Notes: a model not told the origin generated them from the sequence alone. A DNA stretch of 64,000 nucleotides from Burkholderia sp. IMCC1007 (GCF_027257875.1 NZ_JAPVQY010000001.1:248001-312000); one strand, 5' to 3'. Positions 53,093 to 61,898 are shown, counted from the stretch's first letter. Translations and numbers: made by a program.

Positions 53093-53302
53093 CAGCCTGC
53101 GCTTGAGCGGCGGTGCGGCTTCCTGCTGCACGACTATCGGCAGCGCCGCGATGCGTTCGTCGACGAGATGGCGGCGTGGTCGAGGGGCGGGCAGATCGTG
53201 CATGACGAAACGATCGTCGACGGTGTCGCGCATGCACCGGCGGCATTTATCGGGCTGATGAACGGGACCAACGGCGGCAAGATGCTGGTCAGGATCTCGT
53301 GA
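53093..53302 (+). pseudogene. 3' remnant of a CurA-like MDR oxidoreductase
   Basis: In frame with the TGA at 53300-53302 the sequence reads GFLLHDYRQRRDAFVDEMAAWSRGGQIVHDETIVDGVAHAPAAFIGLMNGTNGGKMLVRIS. This matches the last 60 residues of the MDR at 49131-50171 (ATGYQAFLAEMGGWVKAGEITPREDVTDGLENAPDALIGLLAGKNFGKVVVRVA). The rest of the gene is missing and the ABM stop is one base before it, so a deletion fused the two. Confidence 0.8.
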
Positions 53303-53366
53303 CCGATTGAACACACGTGGTCGACCGCGCCCAGGGTGCTCGACCGCGCCGGCTTGCGAGTGCGAC

Positions 53367-53678
53367 ATGCCTGATGCGACTTCACGACTGAACGACGGGC
53401 CGCGCGTGGGTAGCGCCCGCGAGTTCGCGGGTGCCCGGGTGACGGTGCTGGAATGCGATGGAAGCGTGCTGGTGGTTCGTTGGGTCGAGCCTGGCGTCCG
53501 GCATTTCGGCGAGCAGCGCTGGCGGCGCGGCATTGCTTCGCGCCGCGGCATCTGCGTGCTGTCGCATTTGCCGATCGTCGCCGGTGACACCGTGTTTCGT
53601 CCGGCGGAGCGGCCGAGACCGACCAATGCCGGCGCGATGATCCTCGCGAGCGATGCGCTGGGCATCCAGCCGTCCTGA
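53367..53678 (+). CDS. DUF3331-family protein
   Basis: A 103-residue protein with the pattern of DUF3331: VTVLECDGSVLVVRWVEPGVRHFGEQRWRRGIASRRGICVLSHLPIVAGDTVFRPAERPRPTNAGAMILASDAL. Cys in RGICVLSH and the preceding Cys could bind a metal. The family is almost limited to Burkholderia and relatives, which supports the taxonomic guess. Start is uncertain: ATG 53367 (MPDATSRLN) or TTG 53307. Function unknown. Confidence 0.75.
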   Translation: MPDATSRLNDGPRVGSAREFAGARVTVLECDGSVLVVRWVEPGVRHFGEQRWRRGIASRRGICVLSHLPIVAGDTVFRPAERPRPTNAGAMILASDALGIQPS

Positions 53679-53714
53679 ACGCATACCGGCGCGCGCCGCG
53701 CCGGTACGTCCGGA

Positions 53715-54575
53715 TCACGATTGCACGACGGTATTCCCGAGTACGCCGAGCCCTTCGATCTCGACCTCGCACACGTCACCCGCGCGCATCCACAGCGGCG
53801 GATTGCGCGCCATGCCGATGCCCGACGGCGTGCCGGTCGCGATGACGTCGCCGGGCTCGAGCGTCATGACTTCGCTGATGGTGGCGATCAGCGTCGCGAT
53901 GTCGAAGATCATGTCGTTCGTATTGGCTTCCTGCACGACGACGCCGTTGAGCCGGGTCTGCAGCGCGAGGCCGGCCGCGCCCGCCGGCAATTCGTCGGCG
54001 GTCACCAGCTCGGGGCCCAGTGCGCCCGTTTCGTCGAAGTTCTTGCCGACCGTCCATTGCGGCGTCTTGAACTGAAAGTCCCGCAGCGTCGCGTCGTTGA
54101 AGATCGTATAGCCGGCCACATGGTTCAACGCATCGCTTCTCCCGATGCGTCGGCCGCGGCGGCCGATGATGACCGCCAGCTCGCCTTCGTAATCGAGCTG
54201 CGCCGATTCCGCCGGCATGCGTATCGCTGCGCCGTGCGCGGTCAGGCTGCTGTGGAAGCGCGCGAACAGCGTCGGATACGACGGGACCTCGTATCCGGCC
54301 TCTTGCGAGTGCTCGGCATAGTTGAGCCCGACGCAGATGATCTTCGCCGCCCGCGTCACGGGCGGGAGCAGCGTGCAGGCGGCCAGGTCGAGCGGTCGGC
54401 CGGTCAACTGCAGGCGTTGATTCGCATCTGCCAGCGCGGCAGGACCGCCGGAGACGACGGTGTCGAGATCGCCGGGATAGTCGGGATCGGCACGCGTCAG
54501 TCCGAGATAGCGGCCGTCGGCGGCGCGGATAGCGAGGCCGGGGGTGCCGTCGCGTACGAAGCTGGTGAATCGCAT
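53715..54575 (-). CDS. Fumarylacetoacetate hydrolase-family enzyme
   Basis: A 286-residue FAH-fold protein. Metal ligands are in YEGELAVIIGRRGRRI (Glu) and FNDATLRDFQFKTPQWTVGKNFDETGALGPELVT (Asp and others). IICVGLNYAEHSQEAGYEVPSYPTLFARF and VIATGTPSGIGMARNPPLWMRAGD are also typical. Enzymes of this type cleave C-C bonds in diketo acids or hydrate/decarboxylate oxoacids of aromatic pathways. It is downstream of the FAD-dehydrogenase operon on the same strand but 115 bp after the cytochrome stop. Confidence 0.92.
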   Translation of the reverse strand: MRFTSFVRDGTPGLAIRAADGRYLGLTRADPDYPGDLDTVVSGGPAALADANQRLQLTGRPLDLAACTLLPPVTRAAKIICVGLNYAEHSQEAGYEVPSYPTLFARFHSSLTAHGAAIRMPAESAQLDYEGELAVIIGRRGRRIGRSDALNHVAGYTIFNDATLRDFQFKTPQWTVGKNFDETGALGPELVTADELPAGAAGLALQTRLNGVVVQEANTNDMIFDIATLIATISEVMTLEPGDVIATGTPSGIGMARNPPLWMRAGDVCEVEIEGLGVLGNTVVQS

Positions 54576-54689
54576 GATGGGTTTCCAATGATCAAGTCAA
54601 ACAAGCCGGACATCGTGCGGCCGCGCCGCGCAGCCCTTCGACCGCGTGCGGGATGGCGAGGCCCGTGCGATACGGGCTGCCGCCCGATG

Positions 54690-56066
54690 TCATTTGCCGG
54701 TCGAACCGGGCGCGCCGCCGTCGCTCACTTCGTTCGCGACGGCCGTGCTGATCCGCTTCAATTGCGCCGGGTCGATCTGTCGCCTGACCTTCGCGACGTC
54801 GGAGGCGCTCACCGGGCCGGCACGATTGCCCCAGCTGTCGCGTACGAATGTTGCGAGCTGGGCGACCTGCAGGTCCGATAGCCGCCAGCCGAAGGCGGGC
54901 ATCGCCAGCGGCGCAGGATCGGAGCGGGTCGACGGCATCCGCGAGCCGGTCAGGATCACGTGAATGACCGACGACGGATCGTCGGACGTGACCATCTCAT
55001 TGCCGGCCAGCGCGGGAAACGCTTTCATCGCGCCGCTGCCGTCCGAGCGATGGCACGCATTGCAGTTGTTCAGATACAGCAACGCACCGCCGGTCGGCGT
55101 GACGCCAGCGCGCAGCGACGCGGCCGTATCCGGCTTGGGCGATGGTGCCGCGGCCGTCCGCGGCGCGCGCTCGGGGTCGAGGCTGCCGAGGTATTCGGCA
55201 ACCGCGCCGAGGTCGGCGTCGCTGAAATACTGCGTGCTGTTCTCCACGACTTCCGACATGCCGCCGAACGTGGCGCTGCCGTGCGATCGTCCGGTTCGCA
55301 GAAGCTGAACGATGCGCTCCCGTGTGAGCGCGCCGGCGCCGCTTCCGCGCCCGGCGCGCAGGTCGGGGGCATGCCAGCCCGCGAGCGTGTAGCCGCTCAG
55401 GTACAGGTCCGTTCCGCGCGCATCGAAGGCCTTCTCCTGGCCCATCAGGCCGTGAGGCGTATGGCATGCGCCGCAGTGCGCGAGCCCTTGAACGAGATAG
55501 GCGCCGCGATTCCACGTCGTGCTTTGCGCCGGATCCTGGCGATAGGCGCCACTGGGCCGAAACAGAAGATTCCATCCCGTGAGCAGCACGCGCAGGTTGA
55601 ACGGAAAGTGAAGCCGCGTCTCCGGATTCGGCTGGCCGATCGGGCGGACGCCGTGCATGAAGTACGCATAGAGTGCGCGCGTGTCGGTATCGCTGACCTT
55701 CGAGAAGGACGGGTACGGCATCGCGGGGTAGAGCAGGTGTCCGTCCTTCGCGACGCCTTTGCGCAACGCGGCCGCGAAGTCGTCGTAGCTGTAGTTGCCG
55801 ATCCCGTGCTTGATATCGGGCGTGATGTTGGTCGAATAGATCGTGCCGAACGGCGTTTCCATCGGCAGCCCGCCGGCGAATGGCTGATCGCGCCGCGCTG
55901 TATGGCAGGCCACGCAATCGCCGACGCGTGCTAGATACGCGCCGCGCGCGATCTGGGCGGCATCCTGCGCGTTCGCGGCGGCCGGTTGCAGCCACGTGGC
56001 CAGCGCGGCGAAGGTCAATAGCAGGCCGAACGGGATCCCGGCCAGTTTCGTGCGTCGCTCACTCAT
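54690..56066 (-). CDS. Triheme cytochrome c subunit of an FAD dehydrogenase (beta subunit)
   Basis: A 458-residue periplasmic or membrane-bound cytochrome. Signal peptide MSERRTKLAGIPFGLLLTFAALATWLQPAAANA, then three CXXCH: CVACH (near 50), CGACH (near 195), CNACH (near 335). The sequence (GAYLARVGDCVACHTARRDQPFAGGLPMETPFGTIYSTNITPD) is clearly paralogous to the cytochrome at 23421-24680. It begins 8 bp past the GMC stop and completes the gamma-alpha-beta order of gluconate, sorbitol and glucose dehydrogenases. It takes electrons from the flavoprotein to the ubiquinone pool. Confidence 0.93.
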   Translation of the reverse strand: MSERRTKLAGIPFGLLLTFAALATWLQPAAANAQDAAQIARGAYLARVGDCVACHTARRDQPFAGGLPMETPFGTIYSTNITPDIKHGIGNYSYDDFAAALRKGVAKDGHLLYPAMPYPSFSKVSDTDTRALYAYFMHGVRPIGQPNPETRLHFPFNLRVLLTGWNLLFRPSGAYRQDPAQSTTWNRGAYLVQGLAHCGACHTPHGLMGQEKAFDARGTDLYLSGYTLAGWHAPDLRAGRGSGAGALTRERIVQLLRTGRSHGSATFGGMSEVVENSTQYFSDADLGAVAEYLGSLDPERAPRTAAAPSPKPDTAASLRAGVTPTGGALLYLNNCNACHRSDGSGAMKAFPALAGNEMVTSDDPSSVIHVILTGSRMPSTRSDPAPLAMPAFGWRLSDLQVAQLATFVRDSWGNRAGPVSASDVAKVRRQIDPAQLKRISTAVANEVSDGGAPGSTGK

Positions 56067-56074
56067 TGCAATGC

Positions 56075-57859
56075 CTATGTCGGTAGCAGCGGACCGGGAT
56101 TCTTCAGATACTGCTCGCGGATTGCACGCGCCGCGAAGTACGCTTGCGCGCCGACCATGCCGGTCGGGTTGTAGGCCCAGTTTTGCGGAAACGCGCAGGC
56201 GCCCGTCACGAATACGTTGTGCACGTCCCACGATTGCAGGTACTTGTTCACGACGCTCGTGTCCGGACGATCCCCGCAGACCGCACCGCCCGTCGTATGC
56301 GTGGTCTGGTACGGCCGCATGTCGAAGTGATCGCCGATCTTGCCGGCATGGACCGACATCGATTTCGGCTTCATCGCGCGTGCGACTTGCTCGGCCTTGT
56401 CGGTGACGAAGCGCGTCATGCGCATTTCGTTGTCGTGCCAGTCGAATGTCATGCGCAGCAGCGGGAGGCCGTATGCGTCGCGATAGGTCGGATCGAGATC
56501 CAGGTAGTTCGTGCGGTACGACATCACCGAGCCCGCCGTACCGATGGAAAACGAATGCAGGTAGTTGTCCTTGAGCGCCTTCTTCCAGGCCGATCCCCAT
56601 CTGGGCGTCCCTTCCGGCAGCAGGGTCTGGCCGATCGGGCGGCCGCCGGTGACCATCGCGCTGATGTAGGCGCCGCCGACGAAACCCGCCGCGGAGTGAT
56701 CGAAGTGATCCGCATTGAAGTCGTCGAAGGCCTGGCCCCCTGAGCCGGCGCCGATGAACGGATCGATGTGGACGTCCTTGCCGAAGAACAGCGAGACTGC
56801 GCTGTTCTTCTGATAGGCGAAGTTCCTGCCGACGGTTCCCTTTCCCGTCACCGGATCGTATGGCGTTCCGATCCCGGACAGCAGCAGCAGGCGCACGTTG
56901 TGCATCTGGAATGCGCAAAGCAACACGATGCGCGCCGGCTGAAACACTTCCCGGCCCTGTGCATCGAGATAGGTCACGCCGGTGGCCCGCTTGCCGGACG
57001 AATCCAGTTGCACACGCGTCACATGGGATCGGTCGCGCAACTCGAAATTGGGTTTGGCCAGCAACGCGGGCAAGATACACGCTTGCGGCGATGCCTTCGC
57101 ATACATGTAGCAGCCAAAGCCTTCGCAATAGCCGCAGAAGTTGCACGGGCCGAGCTGCATCCCGTACGGATTCTGATAGGCGATCGACGCATTGGACGCG
57201 GGAATCGGAAAAGGGTGGAAACCGGCTTCGCTTGCCGCGTGCTTGAACAGCGCGGCCGGATAATTGTCGGCGAGCGGCGGACACGGATAGTCGCGCCGGC
57301 GCATGGCCTCGAAAGGATTGCCGCCGGCGACGAGCGTGCCGTTCAGATTGCCTGCCTTCCCCGACGTGCCCATCACGGCCTCGATACGCTCGAAGTACGG
57401 TTCGAGTTCGTCCGGTGAATAAGGCCAGTCCTGGATCGTCATGTCGCCGGGAAGGAACCCGGCGCCATAGCGCTGCAGGTAGTGCGAGCGGATCTTGAGG
57501 TCGGCAGCATTGGCGCGCCAGGTCGTCCCGTTCCAGTGCACGCCGGAGCCGCCCACCCCGGTACCCAGCAGGAATGCGCCGAGCTGGCGGTAGGGCAACG
57601 CGTCTTCGTTCGGCGCATGCCGGATCGTGACCGTCTCGCGCGCAAGATTCTGCATCAGCTTGCGCCGCTGAATGTAGGCGAGCTCGTCGGCGATGGCCGG
57701 GTACGCGAACTCGGGGCTCGTATCCCGATTCTCGCCGCGTTCGAGGCCGACCACGGTCAAGCCGGCCTCGGCCAGCTCCATCCCCATGATCGAACCTGTC
57801 CAGCCCATCCCGACCAGGACGGCGTCCACTTCCGGCTTCGTGATGTGCGGCATACGCAT
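56075..57859 (-). CDS. GMC-type FAD dehydrogenase catalytic subunit (alpha)
   Basis: A 594-residue flavoprotein. FAD motif AVLVGMGWTGSIMGMELAEAG (residues 14-34), GTGVGGSGVHWNGTTWR, and the C-terminal NVFVTGACAFPQNWAYNPTGMVGAQAYFAARAI are typical of membrane gluconate/2-ketogluconate-type dehydrogenases. A Cys-rich stretch CNFCGYCEGFGC near 239-250 probably binds a 3Fe-4S cluster, as described for the B. cepacia FAD glucose dehydrogenase. It has no signal peptide and is probably exported with the Tat-dependent gamma subunit. The alcohol or sugar substrate cannot be told from sequence. Confidence 0.92.
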   Translation of the reverse strand: MRMPHITKPEVDAVLVGMGWTGSIMGMELAEAGLTVVGLERGENRDTSPEFAYPAIADELAYIQRRKLMQNLARETVTIRHAPNEDALPYRQLGAFLLGTGVGGSGVHWNGTTWRANAADLKIRSHYLQRYGAGFLPGDMTIQDWPYSPDELEPYFERIEAVMGTSGKAGNLNGTLVAGGNPFEAMRRRDYPCPPLADNYPAALFKHAASEAGFHPFPIPASNASIAYQNPYGMQLGPCNFCGYCEGFGCYMYAKASPQACILPALLAKPNFELRDRSHVTRVQLDSSGKRATGVTYLDAQGREVFQPARIVLLCAFQMHNVRLLLLSGIGTPYDPVTGKGTVGRNFAYQKNSAVSLFFGKDVHIDPFIGAGSGGQAFDDFNADHFDHSAAGFVGGAYISAMVTGGRPIGQTLLPEGTPRWGSAWKKALKDNYLHSFSIGTAGSVMSYRTNYLDLDPTYRDAYGLPLLRMTFDWHDNEMRMTRFVTDKAEQVARAMKPKSMSVHAGKIGDHFDMRPYQTTHTTGGAVCGDRPDTSVVNKYLQSWDVHNVFVTGACAFPQNWAYNPTGMVGAQAYFAARAIREQYLKNPGPLLPT

Positions 57860-57860
57860 G

Positions 57861-58619
57861 TCAACCCTGTTGACCTTCGATGCTGACCGGGCCGTACGGA
57901 TAGCGCTTGCCGGTCCCGACCCAGTCGAGGAAGTCGGCCCTGGCCCCCGGGAAGCCGATCATCTTCCAGCTGCCCATTGCCTTGTTGCCGCCGTGTATCG
58001 GGTCCGACAGATAGCCTTCGCGGGTGTTCTCCAGCAGAAACGCGAAGAAATCCGTCGACGAGATGTCGTCGAATGCCATTGAGCCGGACTCCAGGCGCAC
58101 GAGCACGTCGGTCTGTTCCGCGACGGCGAGTTCGGCAAAGCGCTTGCCGGCGAACTCGCGCATGCATCGTGCGTTCGTTGCGTGGATGCCGGCTCGGTAC
58201 AGCTCGCGCGGCGTGAGCCTCGACTGATAGCCGAACAGGGGCGAGGCGGCGCGAAACGGGCCCTGCATATACCAGTGCGCCGCGTAGCCATAGCCGGTTT
58301 CCAGTTGCCTGTCGATGAAGACGGGCACGTTCAGGTCCAGCGCGCCGGGACCCTCGTCATCGTGCGGGATCAGGCGATCCACCGCCGCGAGCACGAAGTG
58401 CCATTCTTCGGGCGCGAAGAATACCGGACGATAGGTGTCGAGCCGGATGCCGTCGTCGGCGTGTTGCGTCGCTGTCGGTGCCAACTCCGGCGACGCGTCG
58501 TCGCCCGAATGGCACGCACCCATCGCGACGGCGGCGGGGACGATGGCGACGCGTTTGAGGAATACGCGCCGGCCGGACTCCGGCGTCGGCTCGTCGGCGG
58601 CTGACTGGGTTTTGCTCAT
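57861..58619 (-). CDS. Gluconate 2-dehydrogenase subunit 3-family protein (gamma), Tat-exported
   Basis: A 252-residue small subunit. ESGRRVFLKRVAIVPAAVAMGAC is a twin-arginine signal and also contains a possible lipobox Cys. The domain reads FFAPEEWHFVLAAVDRLIPHDDEGPGALDLNVPVFIDRQLETGYGYAAHWYMQGPF, then LENTREGYLSDPIHGGNKAMGSWKMIGFPGARADFLDW. It is the export escort of the catalytic subunit, whose start lies one base past its stop. First gene of the three-gene dehydrogenase operon; its upstream region carries two G/C-rich operators. Confidence 0.93.
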   Translation of the reverse strand: MSKTQSAADEPTPESGRRVFLKRVAIVPAAVAMGACHSGDDASPELAPTATQHADDGIRLDTYRPVFFAPEEWHFVLAAVDRLIPHDDEGPGALDLNVPVFIDRQLETGYGYAAHWYMQGPFRAASPLFGYQSRLTPRELYRAGIHATNARCMREFAGKRFAELAVAEQTDVLVRLESGSMAFDDISSTDFFAFLLENTREGYLSDPIHGGNKAMGSWKMIGFPGARADFLDWVGTGKRYPYGPVSIEGQQG

Positions 58620-58809
58620 AGCTGAATTTCAGACCATTGCGTGGTGTCGTCCCGCGCGCGGCCGCTACGGTCTGCTGACCATGCAGCGACAGCGTGTCGG
58701 TACGCTTTTCGACAGGCATGCGCCGTGCCGCTGCTCCAGAATGGAGCGGCGCGCCGGACCAGGCGTCGAAGGGTGTGTGCGACAAACAGTACCCATCGCC
58801 CGGCGCGAT

Positions 58810-58831
58810 GGCAGCCCCCTGTTTGGGGAGG
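58810..58831. promoter_or_regulatory. G/C-rich inverted repeat, site e
   Basis: GGCAGCCCCC-TGTTT-GGGGAGG, 191 bp before the gamma-subunit start. Identical to site f except for three central bases; the two lie exactly 70 bp apart. Confidence 0.6.
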
Positions 58832-58879
58832 GCGCGCGCGACGGACCGAACATCGCGCGCGGCCGCGCAAGGTTGCTGC

Positions 58880-58901
58880 GGCAGCCCCCCGATCGGGGAG
58901 G
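58880..58901. promoter_or_regulatory. G/C-rich inverted repeat, site f
   Basis: GGCAGCCCCC-CGATC-GGGGAGG, containing the perfect palindrome CCCCGATCGGGG (58887-58898). It lies 233 bp before the crotonase start. Confidence 0.6.
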
Positions 58902-59133
58902 ATCCTTGCAAGGGCTCCGACGGCAAGAGGATCATGACGTTGGCGACGCTCGCTTCTTCAAACTGACGGATGCCGCTCGACGGTGCCGGATTGCTGGCGC
59001 AGTCACCGTGATCCGCAGTGCCGGCGCAATCCGCTGCGCCAGTGGATTGAATTGGCGTTACTCGACTCCGCCGCGAATTGAGAGCCCGGCGTGGCTCTGC
59101 CGAGGCGAGATGAAACCAACCAAGGAGTCTGCC

Positions 59134-60093
59134 ATGTCGACTTTCTCACGACGTTTATTCGTCCAGTCCATCGGTGCCGCGACACTCGCGCCCGGCGTGT
59201 TGCCCGCGTCGGCCGCGGGTGGCGCTGCGCCCGAGAAATCCGCTCCCTCGCAGGGGAGTGGCGATACCGGTTACAAGCATATCCAAGTCGCGCGCGATGG
59301 CGGCGTCGCGACCGTCACGCTGAACTACCCGCCGCTGAATCTGCTCGACGAGACGCTGTCGGCGGAATTCGACGCGGTGACACGCGAACTGGAGCAGGAC
59401 ACGAGCGTGCGCGTGGTCGTGCTGCAAAGCGCCGTGCCGAAGTTCTTCATCGCCCACTCGGGCCTGCACCGTGTCGGCTCTGCGCCGAAAGCGACGTCGA
59501 ATACACGCACGTTCCGCCTGACCCAGATGCTCGGCGAGCGCCTGCGCAACATGCCGAAGGCCGTGATCGCGAAGGTCGAAGGGATCGCACGGGGCGGCGG
59601 CTGCGAGATCGCGCTGGCCGCGGACATGTGTTTCGCGGCGATCGGCAACGCGGTGTTCGGTCAACCCGAGGTCGTCTGCGGGCTCGTTCCCGGCGGCGGC
59701 AACACGCAGCGGTTGCCGCGACGGATGGGCCGCGCGCGTGCGCTCGAGGTGCTGCTGAGCGGGGAAGACTTCTCTGCGGAACTGGCCGACCACTACGGCT
59801 ATATCAATCGTGCGCTGCCCGCCAACGAACTGGGGCCATTCGTCGACAAGCTCGCGCGCCGTATCGCGACCTTTCCGCCCACGACCATCGCCCACCTGAA
59901 AAAGTCCGTGGACATGGGGTCCGACGTTTCCTTCTCCGAAGGTTTGCTGGTGGAAGCGCACGAGGCCGATCTGTGTGTTGCCAACGAAGCAATTCAGGCG
60001 CGCGTGAAAGCGATACTTGCTGCGGGTGCCGAAACCTATGAAGGCGAGCTTCGCTTTCCGGACCTTTCGGCAAAACTGCCTCCGGCCGATTGA
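59134..60093 (+). CDS. Crotonase-family (enoyl-CoA hydratase-like) protein with Tat signal peptide
   Basis: A 319-residue protein. AAGGAG is 7 nt before ATG 59134, giving MSTFSRRLFVQSIGAATLAPGVLPASA, a full twin-arginine signal (SRRLFV, hydrophobic core, ASA cleavage site). After a linker the crotonase fold begins near residue 50: IQVARDGGVATVTLNYPPLNLLDETLSAEFDAV. IARGGGCEIALAADM (near 152) and FGQPEVVCGLVPGGGNTQRLPRRMG (near 176) keep both catalytic-type Glu positions. Export is unexpected because CoA thioesters are cytoplasmic. It is beside a Tat-dependent dehydrogenase operon and may act on a non-CoA substrate in the periplasm. Confidence 0.9.
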   Translation: MSTFSRRLFVQSIGAATLAPGVLPASAAGGAAPEKSAPSQGSGDTGYKHIQVARDGGVATVTLNYPPLNLLDETLSAEFDAVTRELEQDTSVRVVVLQSAVPKFFIAHSGLHRVGSAPKATSNTRTFRLTQMLGERLRNMPKAVIAKVEGIARGGGCEIALAADMCFAAIGNAVFGQPEVVCGLVPGGGNTQRLPRRMGRARALEVLLSGEDFSAELADHYGYINRALPANELGPFVDKLARRIATFPPTTIAHLKKSVDMGSDVSFSEGLLVEAHEADLCVANEAIQARVKAILAAGAETYEGELRFPDLSAKLPPAD

Positions 60094-60158
60094 GCGGCAT
60101 TCTTGCGCAGCGCGGATCGATGATTTGATGCGTCGGACGCACGAACCGACGATGACCA

Positions 60159-61898
60159 TCAGACCCGATGCACAGATGAAGCGGGCTCCCACTGACTGGC
60201 GGCTGCCGCTACATCGCCTTTGGAAAGAGCGATCGCGGCCAGATATCCGAATGTTACCGCGGGCCCGAGCGTGATTCCGGCTCCGATGTAGTGACCGCCC
60301 ACCGGCGAGTTCATGTCGTTGCCGCAGGCATACAAGCCAGGAATCGGACGGTTATCGCCGTCGAGCACTTCACCGTTGGACCCTGTCACGAGGCCTCGGC
60401 TTGTTCCGAAGTCGCCCGGCATCAGCTTCACGGCGTAGAACGGGCCCTTCTCGATGGCCCCCAGACAAGGGTTGGGGGAGTGTGTCGGGTCGCCCTTGTA
60501 GATGTTGTAGGCAGACGAACCCTTCCCGAAATCCTCGTCGATGCCGCTTGACGCAAAGCGGTTATTGCGAGCGACGGTACGCTCCAGCCCGGTCGGGTCG
60601 ACTCCGATGTTGCCCGCGAGTTCGCCGAGGGTTCGGCCGCTGAACAGATACCCAGCCTTCTCATAGCGACGCAGCGACATACTGCCGGGCAGGATGACAC
60701 CGATTCCGTATTTCTTTATCGCGGCGGCGTCGGCGATCAGGTAGGCCGGGATCGCGCCCGCTTCAAACATGCCCAGCGTAAAGTCGTGGTACGACGCCGC
60801 CTCGTTTGTGAAGCGCTTGCCGTCTTTGCCGACGGCGATGAAGCCGGGCTTCGGACGGTCAAGCATGAAGTGCCCCCAGAGTTCCATCCCGCCGCCGCGA
60901 CGCGAATAAGCAGAAACTGGAACGTAATATCCGGTGTCGCGGGAGTTATGGTCGATCCTGCCGCCGGCCGATTCGCCGAGCTGGATGCCCTCGCCGATGT
61001 TGCTGGGCAGGCCCAGTCCGAGCTCTACCGTCGGCTGGCGCGAGTGCTCCCGGCGCATCGCCAGGTTGCCCGGGTAACCGCCCGTCGCGATGACCACACC
61101 GCGGCGAGCGCGAACGCGAACCGTGCGGCCGTCCCGGGTCACTTCCGCGCCGATGACCATGCCGTCGACCATGATCAACCGCGTGGCGCACGCGCGCAGC
61201 CAGACATCGATTTTTCGGTCCAGCATCGTCTTGTACAGTCGGCCCGTGAGCGCATTTCCCCCGACGAGCCGCGTACCGCGGTGGTGACTCATCCGGTCCA
61301 TGCCGTAGCGGGCGAAGCGCTTCAGGACATGGAAAAACGATCGTGCGGAGCGCGTAAAGGAAAGGAAATGGAGCAGATCGACGAGATCGAGCATCATGCC
61401 GCCGAACGGTGCGAAGGCAGGCAGCGGCGCACGCAGGTCCTTAAAGTGCTCGCCGAGTTTACGGCCGTCGAATTCGAGCGGCGCGTGCGCGCGGCCGAAC
61501 ATGCCGCCCTCCAGTTCCGGGTGATAGTCGGGGTAGTCGACTGCTACGACCTCCAGTTCCGACTCGCGCAGCAGATAATCGAGCGCGACGCGGCCGTGCG
61601 AAATATAGGTCTCTTGCAGTGAGCGGTCGACGGTAGCGCCGACCGTCGCAGCAAAATATTTCCGTGCGTTGTCTAACGAATCCTTGAAGCCGGCGGTCCG
61701 CATCGGCGAGCTGTCGACGAACCACATCATGCCGACGGACCATGCAGATGTGCCGCCGACCTGGTCGGTCTTCTCGAGAACCAGCGGCTCGAGCCCCTCG
61801 TTCTCCGAAACGATGGCAGCCGTCATACCGGCTGCACCCGCGCCCATGATGATTACGTCAACCTCGTGGTCCCAGTTCTCCGGCGTAGCGGTGCCCAT
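60159..61898 (-). CDS. FAD-dependent dehydrogenase, ketosteroid-1-dehydrogenase/fumarate reductase-like
   Basis: A 579-residue flavoprotein. VDVIIMGAGAAGMTAAIVSENEGLEPLVLEKTDQVGGTSAWSVGMMWF is the FAD-binding N-terminus of the 3-oxosteroid 1-dehydrogenase/flavocytochrome c group; RRGVVIATGGYPGN and YACGNDMNSPVGGHYIGAGITLGPAVTFGYLAA complete the site. Family members desaturate 3-keto cyclic compounds or reduce enoates. It is divergent from the decarboxylase-like gene at 62321, with two related inverted repeats between, so the two are probably co-regulated. Confidence 0.88.
   Translation of the reverse strand: MGTATPENWDHEVDVIIMGAGAAGMTAAIVSENEGLEPLVLEKTDQVGGTSAWSVGMMWFVDSSPMRTAGFKDSLDNARKYFAATVGATVDRSLQETYISHGRVALDYLLRESELEVVAVDYPDYHPELEGGMFGRAHAPLEFDGRKLGEHFKDLRAPLPAFAPFGGMMLDLVDLLHFLSFTRSARSFFHVLKRFARYGMDRMSHHRGTRLVGGNALTGRLYKTMLDRKIDVWLRACATRLIMVDGMVIGAEVTRDGRTVRVRARRGVVIATGGYPGNLAMRREHSRQPTVELGLGLPSNIGEGIQLGESAGGRIDHNSRDTGYYVPVSAYSRRGGGMELWGHFMLDRPKPGFIAVGKDGKRFTNEAASYHDFTLGMFEAGAIPAYLIADAAAIKKYGIGVILPGSMSLRRYEKAGYLFSGRTLGELAGNIGVDPTGLERTVARNNRFASSGIDEDFGKGSSAYNIYKGDPTHSPNPCLGAIEKGPFYAVKLMPGDFGTSRGLVTGSNGEVLDGDNRPIPGLYACGNDMNSPVGGHYIGAGITLGPAVTFGYLAAIALSKGDVAAAASQWEPASSVHRV

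Larger units (their letters stand above)
58620..59133. other. Divergent control region between the dehydrogenase operon and the crotonase gene
   Basis: 514 bp without a supported gene. The only recognised elements are the two G/C-rich inverted repeats at 58810 and 58880. Confidence 0.55.

Noticed and set aside
58435..59133. An upstream extension of the crotonase frame
   Set aside because: The extension is antisense to the gamma-subunit gene or crosses the operators; AAGGAG and the Tat signal place the start at 59134.
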